A stretch of 64,000 nucleotides of DNA from CAYMRL01 sp964398985 (GTDB taxonomy: Bacteria > Deinococcota > Deinococci > Deinococcales > Trueperaceae): the NCBI GenBank assembly GCA_964398985.1, contig CAYNOS010000007.1:14591-78590 (forward strand). Reading direction: 5' to 3'. Below the pieces are notes generated by a model, which was not told where the DNA came from, made no database searches, and was given only the letters and a program-made list of their open reading frames with translations. Shown in pieces: positions 42,325 through 52,476 of this stretch; position 1 is the first letter of the stretch; each line of letters starts with the position of its first letter. Position numbers and translations under genes: made by a program.

Positions 42325-43311
42325 TTGCCCCCGATCCTGGAACTCATCCTGGGGCTGGGAGTGCTGATCGGCGGCGCCGAGCTGCTGGTGCGCGGCGGCG
42401 CCGGCCTGGCAACCAGGCTCGGCGTCAGGCCGATGGTGATCGGCTTGACGGTGGTCGCGATGGGCACCAGCCTGCCGGAGCTCGCGGTCGGAATCGAGGC
42501 GGTGAGGCTCGGCTCGGACGGGCTGGCGGTCGGCAACATCGCCGGCAGCAACATCGTCAACATCCTGTTGATCCTCGGGCTCGTCGGCGCCATCCGACCC
42601 GTCCTGACGCACTCGCAGACTCTGCGTTTCGACCTGCCGATCGTCGTCGGCGTATCGGTGCTGCTGCTCCTGATGAGCCTCAACGGCAACCTCTCGCTTC
42701 TCGAGGGGCTGGTGCTGCTGGGCGGGGCGGTCCTCTACGGCTTGGCGCTGTTCCGGATCTCGCAGCGCGACAGCCAGGCTGCCAAGGCGGAGGCGGCGTC
42801 CCACGAGTCCCGGTCGGGCGCCGAGCAGGAGACGAGAAGAGCGCTGTGGCTGGGCGTCGCGAGGCAGGTGGCGTTGGTGGTCGTCGGGCTCGTCTTGACG
42901 CTGCTCGGCGCCAACTGGATGGTGGCCGGCGCGACGACCTTGGCTGCCCTGCTGGGAGTCTCGGAGGCAGTGATCGGCTTGACGATCGTCGCCGTCGGCA
43001 CCTCCGCGCCCGAGCTCGTCACCGCAGTGGTTGCCAGCATCCGCGGTCAGCGCGACATCGCGGTCGGCAACGTGCTTGGCAGCAACGTCTTCAACATCCT
43101 GTTGATCCTGGGTGCGACCGTCGTGGTCGCCCCCGGCGGCATCGACGTGCCGCCCGAACTGGTGCGCGTCGACCTGCCGCTGATGGTGGCGGTGGCGGCG
43201 ATCTGCGTGCCGGTGTTCTGGTCGGACCGGCGCTTCAGCCGTCTCGAGGGTGCGCTCCTCGTCTTGGCCTACGTGACGTACGTGGCCTACCTGGTCACAG
43301 TCCGGACCTGA
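42325..43311 (+). CDS. Ca2+/Na+ antiporter (CaCA family, YrbG-like), TTG start
   Basis: A 328-residue inner-membrane cation exchanger with about ten helices. The two alpha repeats are GTSLPELAVG...GSNIVNILLILG and GTSAPELVTAVVA...GSNVFNILLILG, which line the ion path. It probably exchanges Ca2+ for Na+ or H+. The TTG start, eight bases after the kbl stop, is needed because the next in-frame ATG would delete the first helix. Its place between kbl and tdh suggests co-transcription, not a shared pathway. Confidence 0.9.
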   Translation: MPPILELILGLGVLIGGAELLVRGGAGLATRLGVRPMVIGLTVVAMGTSLPELAVGIEAVRLGSDGLAVGNIAGSNIVNILLILGLVGAIRPVLTHSQTLRFDLPIVVGVSVLLLLMSLNGNLSLLEGLVLLGGAVLYGLALFRISQRDSQAAKAEAASHESRSGAEQETRRALWLGVARQVALVVVGLVLTLLGANWMVAGATTLAALLGVSEAVIGLTIVAVGTSAPELVTAVVASIRGQRDIAVGNVLGSNVFNILLILGATVVVAPGGIDVPPELVRVDLPLMVAVAAICVPVFWSDRRFSRLEGALLVLAYVTYVAYLVTVRT

Positions 43312-43374
43312 TGCCGGCGCGTGCGATGATGGCCTAATGAACGCCGCGCTGCGCAGGTCTATCCCGGAGCACGC

Positions 43375-44406
43375 ATGAGGGCGTTGGCCAAGCTCGAGCC
43401 GCGCGAGGGCATCTGGCGCACCGAGGCTCCCGAGCCGGTGCCGGGCCCCAACGACGTGCTGATCCGCATCAGCAAGACCAGCATCTGCGGCACCGACGTG
43501 CACATCTACAACTGGGACGAGTGGTCGCGCCGCACGGTGCCGGTCCCACTGATCACCGGGCACGAGTACGTCGGCGTTATCGCAGCCGTCGGTTCCGAGG
43601 TCAAAGGCTTCGCGGTCGGTGATCGGGTCTCCGGGGAGGGCCACATCACCTGCGGCCAGTGCCGCAACTGCCGCGCCGGCCGCCGCCACCTGTGCCGTAA
43701 CACCCTGGGCGTGGGCGTGCAGCGCCAGGGCGCCTTCGCCGACTACCTGGTGCTGCCGGCGTTCAACGCCTTCAAGCTGCCGCCGAGCATCTCCGATGAC
43801 GTCGCGGCCATCCTCGATCCGCTCGGCAACGCCGTGCACACCGCGCTGACCTTCGACCTGGTCGGCGAGGACGTGCTGATCACCGGCGCCGGCCCTATCG
43901 GTCTGATGGCGTCGGCCATCTGCCGCTTCGTAGGCGCCCGCCATGTCGTGATCACCGACGTCAACCCCGAGAGGCTGGCGTTGGCGCCGGCCATGGGCGC
44001 CACTCGCGCGGTGGACGTGTCGGATCCGGCCACCGACCTGCGTGACGTGATGACGGAGCTCGGCATGGTCGAGGGCTTCGACGTGGTGCTCGAGATGTCG
44101 GGCGCGCCTGCCGCGTTCGAGCAGATGCTCGAGACCGTGATCCACGGCGGCAAGGTGGCGCTTTTGGGCATCCCCAGCCGCGCCATCGCTATCGACTGGA
44201 ACCACGTGATCTTCAAGGGCCTGACTCTGCAAGGCATCTACGGTCGGCAGATGTTCGAGACCTGGTACAAGATGCGCAACCTGCTGGAAGCGGGGCTCGA
44301 CGTCACTCCGGTCATCACCCACGGCTTCAAGATGGAGGACTACCAGCAGGCGTTCGACGTGATGCGCTCCGGCAGGTCCGGCAAGGTCATCTTGGACTGG
44401 AGTTGA
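43375..44406 (+). CDS. tdh: L-threonine 3-dehydrogenase
   Basis: A 343-residue zinc-dependent medium-chain dehydrogenase, oxidising L-threonine to 2-amino-3-oxobutyrate, the substrate of Kbl. Catalytic zinc residues C38, T40, H43 and H63-E64 and structural zinc cysteines C93, C96, C99 and C107 are present. The NAD fold has GAGPIGLMA. YNWDEWSRRTVPVP and the C-terminal FETWYKMRNLLEAGL are typical Tdh. GGAG precedes the ATG. With kbl it forms the threonine-to-glycine route. Confidence 0.96.
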   Translation: MRALAKLEPREGIWRTEAPEPVPGPNDVLIRISKTSICGTDVHIYNWDEWSRRTVPVPLITGHEYVGVIAAVGSEVKGFAVGDRVSGEGHITCGQCRNCRAGRRHLCRNTLGVGVQRQGAFADYLVLPAFNAFKLPPSISDDVAAILDPLGNAVHTALTFDLVGEDVLITGAGPIGLMASAICRFVGARHVVITDVNPERLALAPAMGATRAVDVSDPATDLRDVMTELGMVEGFDVVLEMSGAPAAFEQMLETVIHGGKVALLGIPSRAIAIDWNHVIFKGLTLQGIYGRQMFETWYKMRNLLEAGLDVTPVITHGFKMEDYQQAFDVMRSGRSGKVILDWS

Positions 44407-44412
44407 GACGCC

Positions 44413-45894
<1,482 letters not shown>

Positions 45895-45911
<17 letters not shown>

Positions 45912-46929
45912 CTGCGTTCCCGCCGCGCGGGCGCCCGCTGCGGCGCGCGAGGCCCTTGAACACGCCGACGACGCCGCGCGGCATGAACAAGATCGAGACG
46001 ACCAGGACCACGCCGTAAGCGACCAGGTAGCCGTCGGACAGCGTGCGTTTCAGGGTCTCCTCGACGCCGGAGAGCACGCCGGCGGCGAGGATCGGACCGA
46101 CGGTGGTGTAGAGGCCACCGAAGATGGGCGTGACCAGCGCCAGCACGGTGGTGTGGACCGAGAAGGTCGCTTCCGGGTTGACGCTGCCGAAACGGTGCGC
46201 CTCGATGGCCCCGAGCATCCCGACGATCACCGACGAGATCACGAACGCGACCAGCTTGGCGCGCGCCGGGTTGACGCCCATCACGCCGGCGACGAACTCG
46301 TTGGTGCGGACGGCCGTGAACGCGTACCGCAGGCGCGAGCGCTGTATCAACAGCGACACGACGATCGCGAGGGCCAGCAGACCCAAGTAGACGAGGAAGT
46401 AGCCCTGGTTGCGCAGGAAGGCGACCTCCCACCGCTCCATCTCGCCGGCGATGAACTGCGGCCGGAACAGCGGCGGCAGGTTGGTGCCGACCGAGCCGCC
46501 GGTGATGGCGAACGGCAGCGACTTCACGACCGTCTTGAGGACCTCGGCGAAGGCGAGGGTCCCGATGGCGAAGTAGATGCCGTACAGGCGCAGCGTGGCT
46601 GAGCCGAGGGCGAGGGCGAGCAGGCCGGCCACCACTCCGGCGAGAGGGATGCCGAGCCACAGCGGCGCGTCGCTGAGCTTGAGGAGCACCGCCGCCGCGT
46701 AGGCGCCGGCTCCGTAGAAGGCGGCGTGGGCGAGCGAGAGCTGCCCGGTGCGGGCGACCAGGTCCCAGCTCAAGGCCAGCACTGCGAGGCCCACGGCCCG
46801 GATGCCGAGCGCGAGGTAGCTGACCGAAGCCTGCCCGAACGCCTCGCGCAGCACCGCAGGCAAAGTGGCCAACAGCGCGACGAAGACCGCGGCGATCACC
46901 AGGTCGACGGCGACGCCCCGACCTCTCAC
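45895..46929 (-). CDS. livM: Liv-type ABC transporter permease (LivM)
   Basis: A 344-residue permease with about ten helices. ALSWDLVARTGQLSLAHAAFYGAGAY is the LivM signature, and YAFTAVRTNEFVAGVMGVNPARAKLVAF the cytoplasmic loop. The GTG start with GGAGGAAG overlaps the livH stop. Forms the membrane channel with LivH. Confidence 0.94.
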
Positions 46930-47792
46930 AGCTTCCTCCAGGAGCGGTAGATGAGGGTGGCGAGGATGATCGCGAAGAACACCGCGTTGCGCAGCGAGTC
47001 GCCGTTGGGTATCAGCGTGGCGACCAGCGACTCGGCCAACGCGACCACGATGGCGGCCACCACGATGCCGCGGATGTTCCCGAGGCCGGCCAGCACGACG
47101 ATAGCGAAGGCCTTGAGGGTGAAAGCCAGGCCGACCGTCGGCGTCGGCGACTGGATCACGGCGATCATCACGCCGCCGATCCCGGCCAGCAGCGCCGAGA
47201 GCCCGAACGCGATCAGATAGACGCGGTTGACCTCGAGCCCGACGAGCCCGGCGCCGACGCGGTTCTGCGCCACGGCGCGCATGCCGCGGCCGATGGGGGT
47301 GCGGGCCAGCATCAGATACAGTCCCCCCACCAGCAGCACCGAGATCACGAAGCTGCCGAGCGGCACCAGGCCTACGCTGACGTTGCCGAACTGGATCCCG
47401 ACGGCGCGGTAAGCCACCGCGCCGATCGAGCGCGGGTCGCCGCCCCAGATCATCAGCGCCAGGTTCTGCAGGATGATCCCGATGCCGAACGTCAGCAGCA
47501 TCTGATTCAGCTCGGGGGCCTTGAGCACGAAGCGGATCGTGGAGGTGTAGAGGATGGCGCCGATCACGAAGAGGGCGGGCGCCACGAACAAGATAGACAG
47601 CAGCGGGTCGAAGCCGAAGCTCACGAACAACTGGTAGGCGAAGAACGCTCCGATCATGAAGAACTCGCCGTGAGCGAAGTTGACGATCCCGATGACGCCG
47701 ATGGCCAGCGCCAGACCGACGGCGACGAGGGCGTAGAGGCCGGAGGCGAGCACGCCGGAGATCAAGGCTTGGGGTAGGAGGGTCAGGTCCAC
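46926..47792 (-). CDS. livH: Liv-type ABC transporter permease (LivH)
   Basis: A 288-residue permease. SGLYALVAVGLALAIGVIGIVNFAHGEF is diagnostic, as is GRGMRAVAQNRVGAGLVGLEVNRVYLIAF. GTG start; its Shine-Dalgarno (GAGG) lies two bases from the foot of the livK-livH hairpin, so the hairpin may affect its translation. Confidence 0.94.
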   Translation of the reverse strand: MDLTLLPQALISGVLASGLYALVAVGLALAIGVIGIVNFAHGEFFMIGAFFAYQLFVSFGFDPLLSILFVAPALFVIGAILYTSTIRFVLKAPELNQMLLTFGIGIILQNLALMIWGGDPRSIGAVAYRAVGIQFGNVSVGLVPLGSFVISVLLVGGLYLMLARTPIGRGMRAVAQNRVGAGLVGLEVNRVYLIAFGLSALLAGIGGVMIAVIQSPTPTVGLAFTLKAFAIVVLAGLGNIRGIVVAAIVVALAESLVATLIPNGDSLRNAVFFAIILATLIYRSWRKL

Positions 47793-47804
47793 TCGGTGCC
47801 TCGG

Positions 47805-47831
47805 GGAGGGGGCGCGCTGGGCGCCCCCTCC
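47805..47831 (-). other. Intercistronic hairpin between livK and livH
   Basis: GGAGGGGGCGC and its complement form a perfect 11-bp stem with a 5-base loop (one of the most stable structures in the window). No T run follows. It sits right after the binding-protein gene and before the permease genes, as in the phn operon. Confidence 0.65.
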
Positions 47832-47861
47832 GGGGTCGAGAGCTTCAGCGGTCGCCGTCGG

Positions 47862-49058
47862 TCAGCGGCAGCTCGCGATGGGCGCGGTCGCGACTTCGGT
47901 GGGCCAGATGATCTCGCGCACGCCGTCCTGGAACTGGAAGACCAGCCACAGGTCGGAGCCGAAGCCCTGGTGCTTGGCGAGGAGGGACGGCTTGAAGTTC
48001 CAGTCGCCCATCGGCGAGCGGAAGCTCATGGTCCTCAGCTGCTCGATGACCGCCGTTTGGTCGGTGGTGCCGGCGGCGTTGATCGCGTCGGCGTAGCTCC
48101 ACAGCTGCGCGTACGCGAGCGCAGCCATGTAGTGATCGGGGGCGGCGCCGTGCATCTGGGTGTAGGCGTTGGCGAACGCGGCCGATTCGGCGAAGGGCAG
48201 GTTCGGCAGGTAGCCGATCAGGCCCATCACGCACTCCATCTCGGGAGCGGCCTCGATGCCGGTCGGCCAGCCCGGAGGCGCCCCGAACACGTACGTGGGG
48301 GTGACGCCGAGCTCCTTGATCTGGCTCGAGAGCGGCTGCGCATCCGGGTCGTAGCCGATCCAATACACCATGTCGGGCCGGGCGGCGCCGACCTTGCTCA
48401 GCATCGCGCGGAAGTCGCCGGTGCCGCCGGTGAGGGTCGACTGGAAGGCTTCGCGCAGGACGACGTCGATGCCGAGCGCCTCGACGTTCGCCTCCAGCAC
48501 GGCCGCGCCGGGCGTGCCGAACGCGCCGTCCTCGTGCAGCAGCGCGACGGTGCGGGCGCCGAGGTCGGTGAGGAAGCCGAACGTCGCTTCGACGTTCTGG
48601 TAGTCCCACGGGTGGATGTGGAAGAACCAGTCTTCCTGGCCGAGGAGCTCCTCGATGCCGTCGAAGTCGTCGTTGCCGATGCCGGAGGCGGCGCCTCCGA
48701 TCCAGCTGACGATCGGCTGGAAGGTACGGAACGACTCGACGAGCGCCAGCGTGGCGCCGGACGAGAAGCCGCCGCCGATGAACTCGACGCCGTCTTCGGT
48801 CATCAGCTTCTCGAAGGCCGCGACCGAGGTGGCCGCGTCGGCGCGATCGTCCTCGATGATGATCCGGAGCGGCTGGCCGAGCACGCCGCCGGCGGCGTTG
48901 ATCTCGGCGAGCGCCACCTCGAAGCCCGCTTTCTGGGCGAGGCCGGTGCCGGCCGCGCCACCGGTGAGCGGGGCCAGGATGCCGATGGTGACCGGTTGGG
49001 CTTGGGCGATGCCTAAGACCGCTACGGCCGCGAAGAGTGCTGCGATCAACCTTCTCAT
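47862..49058 (-). CDS. Liv-type ABC transporter substrate-binding protein
   Basis: A 398-residue periplasmic binding protein of the LivK/Peripla_BP_6 family. Signal peptide MRRLIAALFAAVAVLGIAQAQ, then TIGILAPLTGGAAGTGL, AEINAAGGVLGQPLRIIIEDD and GGGFSSGATLALV (ligand-site region). The ligand cannot be read and need not be an amino acid: related proteins bind aromatic and aliphatic acids, and the co-transcribed acyl-CoA ligase suggests a carboxylic acid. Its ATG overlaps the ligase stop (ATGA); GGAGGAAG precedes it. Confidence 0.92.
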   Translation of the reverse strand: MRRLIAALFAAVAVLGIAQAQPVTIGILAPLTGGAAGTGLAQKAGFEVALAEINAAGGVLGQPLRIIIEDDRADAATSVAAFEKLMTEDGVEFIGGGFSSGATLALVESFRTFQPIVSWIGGAASGIGNDDFDGIEELLGQEDWFFHIHPWDYQNVEATFGFLTDLGARTVALLHEDGAFGTPGAAVLEANVEALGIDVVLREAFQSTLTGGTGDFRAMLSKVGAARPDMVYWIGYDPDAQPLSSQIKELGVTPTYVFGAPPGWPTGIEAAPEMECVMGLIGYLPNLPFAESAAFANAYTQMHGAAPDHYMAALAYAQLWSYADAINAAGTTDQTAVIEQLRTMSFRSPMGDWNFKPSLLAKHQGFGSDLWLVFQFQDGVREIIWPTEVATAPIASCR

Positions 49059-50584
49059 GCTTCCTCCTTCTGAACTTGACGGGCTTCGAACGCTTGCCGG
49101 ATGTCCAACTTGAGGATCTTGCCCGCGCCGCTCTTGGGTAAGGCGGCGACGAAGCTGAAGTGTTTGGGCACCTTGTACCTGGCGAGGCGCCCGACCAGAA
49201 ACGAACGCAGAGCGTCGGCGTCGAGGACGGCGCCCGGCTTGAGGCTGAGGGCCACCAGGCCGACCTCGCCCCAACGCTCGTCAGGCACCCCGACGACGGC
49301 GCACTCGGCCACCGCCGGGTGGCTGGCCACCGCGGCCTCGACCTCGGCGGGAAAGACGTTCTCGCCGCCGGAGACGAACATCTCCTTGCGCCTGGCCTTG
49401 ATGCTGAAGAAGCCGTCCGCGTCCACGGTGGCGAGGTCGCCGGTCCACAGCCAGCCGTCCTTGAGCACCGCGGCGGTGTCTGCCGGGCGCTCGAAGTAGC
49501 CGCTGAACACGTGCGGTCCTAGAATCGTCAGTTCGCCGAGCTCGCCGGCGTCGGCGAGAGAGCCGTCGGGGCGGCGCACGGCCGCCTCGGCGTGCAGCAT
49601 CGGCTTGCCGACCGAGTCCGGCCTGGCGCGCGCCTGCTCGTCGGTGAGGCTGAAGCAGTTGACGCCGGCCTCGGTCAGGCCGTAGCCCTGGCGCAGCGTG
49701 ATGCCGCGCGCCGCGAACGCGTCGATCACGCGTTGGGGGCTGGCGGCGCCGCCGTAGATCGCCCAGCGGACGCTGCCAAGGTCGGCGGTCCCGAAGTCCG
49801 GGTGATCGATCAGCATCTGGAACATCGTGGGGACCAGGAACAGGACCGTCGCGCGGTAGCTCGCTACCATCGCGAGGTACTCGCCGGGATCGAAGGTGCG
49901 TTGCAGGACCACGCGCGCGCCCACGTGCCACAACGGCACGGTGAACGCGTTCATGGCGGCATGGAAGCACGGGGTGGCCTGGATGACGCAGTCGTCCTGG
50001 CCGAGGCCCCAGCTCATCACCGTGTTGACCGCGTTGAACACGCCTTGGCGGTAGGGGAGCATGGCGCCCTTCGGCAGGCCGGTGGTGCCGCCGGTGGGCA
50101 GGATCATCTGCGTGGACTCGGAATTCAACGTGGCGCGGGCCGCCGCCAGCGCGCGCGCCTCGGCGCGGTCGGCGGCCCGCTGGCCGGCCAGCCACTCCTC
50201 GTAGTCGTCGAGGAGGATCGTCTCGCGAACGGTGGCGGCGGCCTGGTCGCCGGCCCTGGCCGCGTGCTCGGCGTCTGCCAGCAGCACGGAGGGACGCAGC
50301 TGCTCGGCGTAGGCCGCGAGCTCGAGGGGCGCCAGGCGCACGTTGAACGGCGCGTAGACGAAGCCCAGCTTGGCCGTCGCCAGCACCAGGTCGAGATGCG
50401 CGACGTGGTTGTGGGCGAGGATCGCGACCCTGTCTCCGGGTCCGACGCCGCAGCGCAGCAGTGCCACGGCCAGCCTCTCGGCGCGCTCGTCGAGCTCGGC
50501 GTAGCTCAGCCAGCGCCCCCGCCAGGCGAGCGCTTGGCGCTCAGGGGTCAGATCGGCTCGGCGCCGCGCGAGGTCGAGCAGCAT
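49055..50584 (-). CDS. AMP-forming acyl-CoA synthetase
   Basis: A 509-residue acyl-CoA ligase of the ANL superfamily, making acyl-CoA from a carboxylate, ATP and CoA. A3 motif ILPTGGTTGLPKGAM, A5 QGYGLTEAG, A7-A8 WLWTGDLATVDADGFFSIK with RRKEMFVSGGENVFP, and the A10 lysine in SGAGKILKLDI are all present. Chain length cannot be predicted. ATG at 50584 overlaps the KASIII-like stop (TGATG); the stop overlaps livK. This fused translation with a binding-protein gene is unusual. Confidence 0.93.
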   Translation of the reverse strand: MLLDLARRRADLTPERQALAWRGRWLSYAELDERAERLAVALLRCGVGPGDRVAILAHNHVAHLDLVLATAKLGFVYAPFNVRLAPLELAAYAEQLRPSVLLADAEHAARAGDQAAATVRETILLDDYEEWLAGQRAADRAEARALAAARATLNSESTQMILPTGGTTGLPKGAMLPYRQGVFNAVNTVMSWGLGQDDCVIQATPCFHAAMNAFTVPLWHVGARVVLQRTFDPGEYLAMVASYRATVLFLVPTMFQMLIDHPDFGTADLGSVRWAIYGGAASPQRVIDAFAARGITLRQGYGLTEAGVNCFSLTDEQARARPDSVGKPMLHAEAAVRRPDGSLADAGELGELTILGPHVFSGYFERPADTAAVLKDGWLWTGDLATVDADGFFSIKARRKEMFVSGGENVFPAEVEAAVASHPAVAECAVVGVPDERWGEVGLVALSLKPGAVLDADALRSFLVGRLARYKVPKHFSFVAALPKSGAGKILKLDIRQAFEARQVQKEEA

Positions 50585-51603
50585 CAGGCGCCGCTCCCCG
50601 ACCACCTGAGACACAGCGCGTTCCAGACGTAGCCGACGCCGGCCGCCACCAGTACCGCCAGATCGCCGGGTTCGAGAAGGGCGCGCTCTTCGGCGAGGTG
50701 CAAGGACAGGAGCTGGTCGACCTGGCCGAGGTGGCCGTACTGGTCGAGGTAGATCGAGCGTTCTCCGGGGACGCCCAGGCGCTTCAGGAGGTAGTCGTGG
50801 GCGCTGCGCTTGACGTGCAGCATCGCCAGGTAATCGATGTCGGCGGCGGTGGCGCCGGAGAGGGTCAGTGCCTGTTCGACGACGGCGATGAAGTTGTCGA
50901 GGCTCAACTGCTCGAGCCGCTGTTTCATGCCGGCCGGGTCGGTGACGCGCAGGCGGTAGTCGGCGAGGTTCGCGGAGCTGAGCGGCGCCTTGGTCCCGCC
51001 GACCGGCACCAGCACGTCGAGCGAGAAGCTGCCGTCGGTGACGATGCTCGAGCCGAGGATCTGGTGCCCATGCCCGCGCCGGACGACGGCGGCTGCACCG
51101 CCGGCGCCGAGGTTGTACATGAAGCGCACGTCCGGGTCGCTGAGCGAGATCAGATCGCAGTTGCGGTAGCCGCCCGCCACCAGGACGGTGTCGACGCTGT
51201 CGTCGGCGATCAGCAGGTCGCGCGCCTGCTTGATCGCCAGCACCGCGGTGCCGCACTTCTGCCCGAGGTCGTAGGCGTAGGCGCGCCTGGCGCCGAGGTC
51301 GTGAGCGAGCTTGATGCCCGCCGTCCACACCGGGTACTCCTTGTACTCCTCGGTGATCGAGATGACGACGTCGACCTCTTCGGGTCCCACCCCGGCCTGC
51401 GCCAGCGCCGCCTCGGCGGCCCACACGCCCATCGCGGTGGGGTGATCGTCCGGGCCCGGCAGCACGCGCTGCTCGATGCCGAGCTTGTCGCGCACCACCC
51501 ACTCGGGGAGACCGCAGGCGCTTGCCAACTCGGCCGCGCTGAGGCGGCCGCTGGGCACGTAGGTGCCGATGCCGACGATGCCGGGAGCGCCAGCGAACTT
51601 CAC
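50584..51603 (-). CDS. KASIII-like (FabH/HMG-CoA synthase superfamily) thiolase-fold enzyme, Asn replaced
   Basis: A 339-residue thiolase-fold protein of the FabH/KASIII group. The nucleophile is C117 in LGQKCGTAVLAI, and H263 lies in MLHVKRS, where FabH has HQAN. The third member of the FabH triad, the asparagine in YGNTS, is replaced: YGHLGQ gives H291. VAGIGTYVP-like IVGIGTYVPSGRL, DKLGIEQR and NLGAGGAAAVV are family marks. Loss of the asparagine argues against a decarboxylating condensation and for an acyl transfer or HMG-CoA-synthase-like reaction. GTG start overlaps the TetR stop. Confidence 0.85.
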   Translation of the reverse strand: MKFAGAPGIVGIGTYVPSGRLSAAELASACGLPEWVVRDKLGIEQRVLPGPDDHPTAMGVWAAEAALAQAGVGPEEVDVVISITEEYKEYPVWTAGIKLAHDLGARRAYAYDLGQKCGTAVLAIKQARDLLIADDSVDTVLVAGGYRNCDLISLSDPDVRFMYNLGAGGAAAVVRRGHGHQILGSSIVTDGSFSLDVLVPVGGTKAPLSSANLADYRLRVTDPAGMKQRLEQLSLDNFIAVVEQALTLSGATAADIDYLAMLHVKRSAHDYLLKRLGVPGERSIYLDQYGHLGQVDQLLSLHLAEERALLEPGDLAVLVAAGVGYVWNALCLRWSGSGA

Positions 51604-52196
51604 GGCGCTGCCGCCAGGCCGCGCTCGAGCAGCGCGAAGGTGGCTTCCATGACCTCGGCGGGCGGCGGCTGTTGCCGCCAGATGGCGTACCTGAGCCCGA
51701 GGAAGTGGGCGATGCCCATCAGTGCCCAGGCCTGAGCCTCGGGGCTGGCGCGAGCGATCTCACCGCGCTGCTGAGCGCGCTCGAGGTTGACGATGTAGGC
51801 GTCCGCCAGCGTCTGGTAGTACTCGCGGTAGATGCTCTCGTCGACGAACTGCGACTCCATGACCACGCGGTAGAGGTTCTGGTTGTCGAGCGCGAAGCGG
51901 ACGAACGCCTCGAGGCCGGCCTTCTCGACCTCCAGGCGGTGACTGATCCCGGCGGTCGCCTCGGTGAGGGCGTGACGCAGGCGGCGGCCCATGTCCCTCA
52001 CCAACTCGCGAAGCACGTCGTCCTTGCTGGGGAAGTAGAGGTAGAAGGTCCCCTGGGCGACCGAGGCGCGGTTGACGATCGCGGCGATCGAGGTGCGTAC
52101 GAACCCGTTCTCGCCGAACTCGGCTTCGGCGGCGTCGAGGATCCGCTGGCGAGTCGCCTCGCCGCGCGCGGTGATCGGTTTGGGCAAGCCGGTCAC
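51600..52196 (-). CDS. TetR/AcrR family transcriptional regulator
   Basis: First gene of the operon, about 198 residues. The HTH is at TRQRILDAAEAEFGENGFVRTSIAAIVNRA and SVAQGTFYLYFPSKDDVL (given in two parts), followed by an all-helical ligand domain (WALMGIAHFLGLRYAIW). FYFPSK-like FYLYFPSKDD is typical of fatty-acid and aromatic-acid regulators. GTG at 52196 is preferred because the HTH needs about ten residues before it and GGAGCGGACC lies upstream; an ATG at 52247 would add 17 residues lacking similarity. It probably senses an acyl-CoA or acid and represses its own operon. Confidence 0.88.
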   Translation of the reverse strand: MTGLPKPITARGEATRQRILDAAEAEFGENGFVRTSIAAIVNRASVAQGTFYLYFPSKDDVLRELVRDMGRRLRHALTEATAGISHRLEVEKAGLEAFVRFALDNQNLYRVVMESQFVDESIYREYYQTLADAYIVNLERAQQRGEIARASPEAQAWALMGIAHFLGLRYAIWRQQPPPAEVMEATFALLERGLAAAP

Positions 52197-52253
52197 GCCT
52201 GGTCCGCTCCAATGCACCCATCCGGCGGTAGGATCCCGCCGCAACATGACAGG

Positions 52254-52267
52254 TGACTCAGTAGTCA
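52254..52267. promoter_or_regulatory. Candidate TetR operator, TGACT-N4-AGTCA
   Basis: TGACTCAGTAGTCA has perfect 5-bp inverted arms around CAGT. It lies just upstream of the TetR gene, in the region between it and the divergent stress-protein gene. Arm length and place match TetR autoregulation. Confidence 0.5.
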
Positions 52268-52476
52268 GTTAGGGCAGGTTACGGCGCGCGCAGGAAGCTG
52301 TCAACAAGCCCCGGATCCGTCACCGGACAAAACTCATGCGCCGGCCGTCTATGCTCGGCTCAAATCGCCGCACGCACCTGCGGCCTCGACCGCTCGGCTC
52401 GACCTCCACCTTCCGAACCCCGCCGCCTTCGACTTCGCAGCCGATGAGTACTCGTGTCCCGGAGAGGGGGAACTTC

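Noticed and set aside
50585..51502. Upstream extension of the acyl-CoA ligase over the KASIII-like gene, which might suggest a fusion.
   Set aside because: The extra residues are a shadow of the KASIII gene. The ligase fold starts at the ATG at 50584, which overlaps the KASIII stop.
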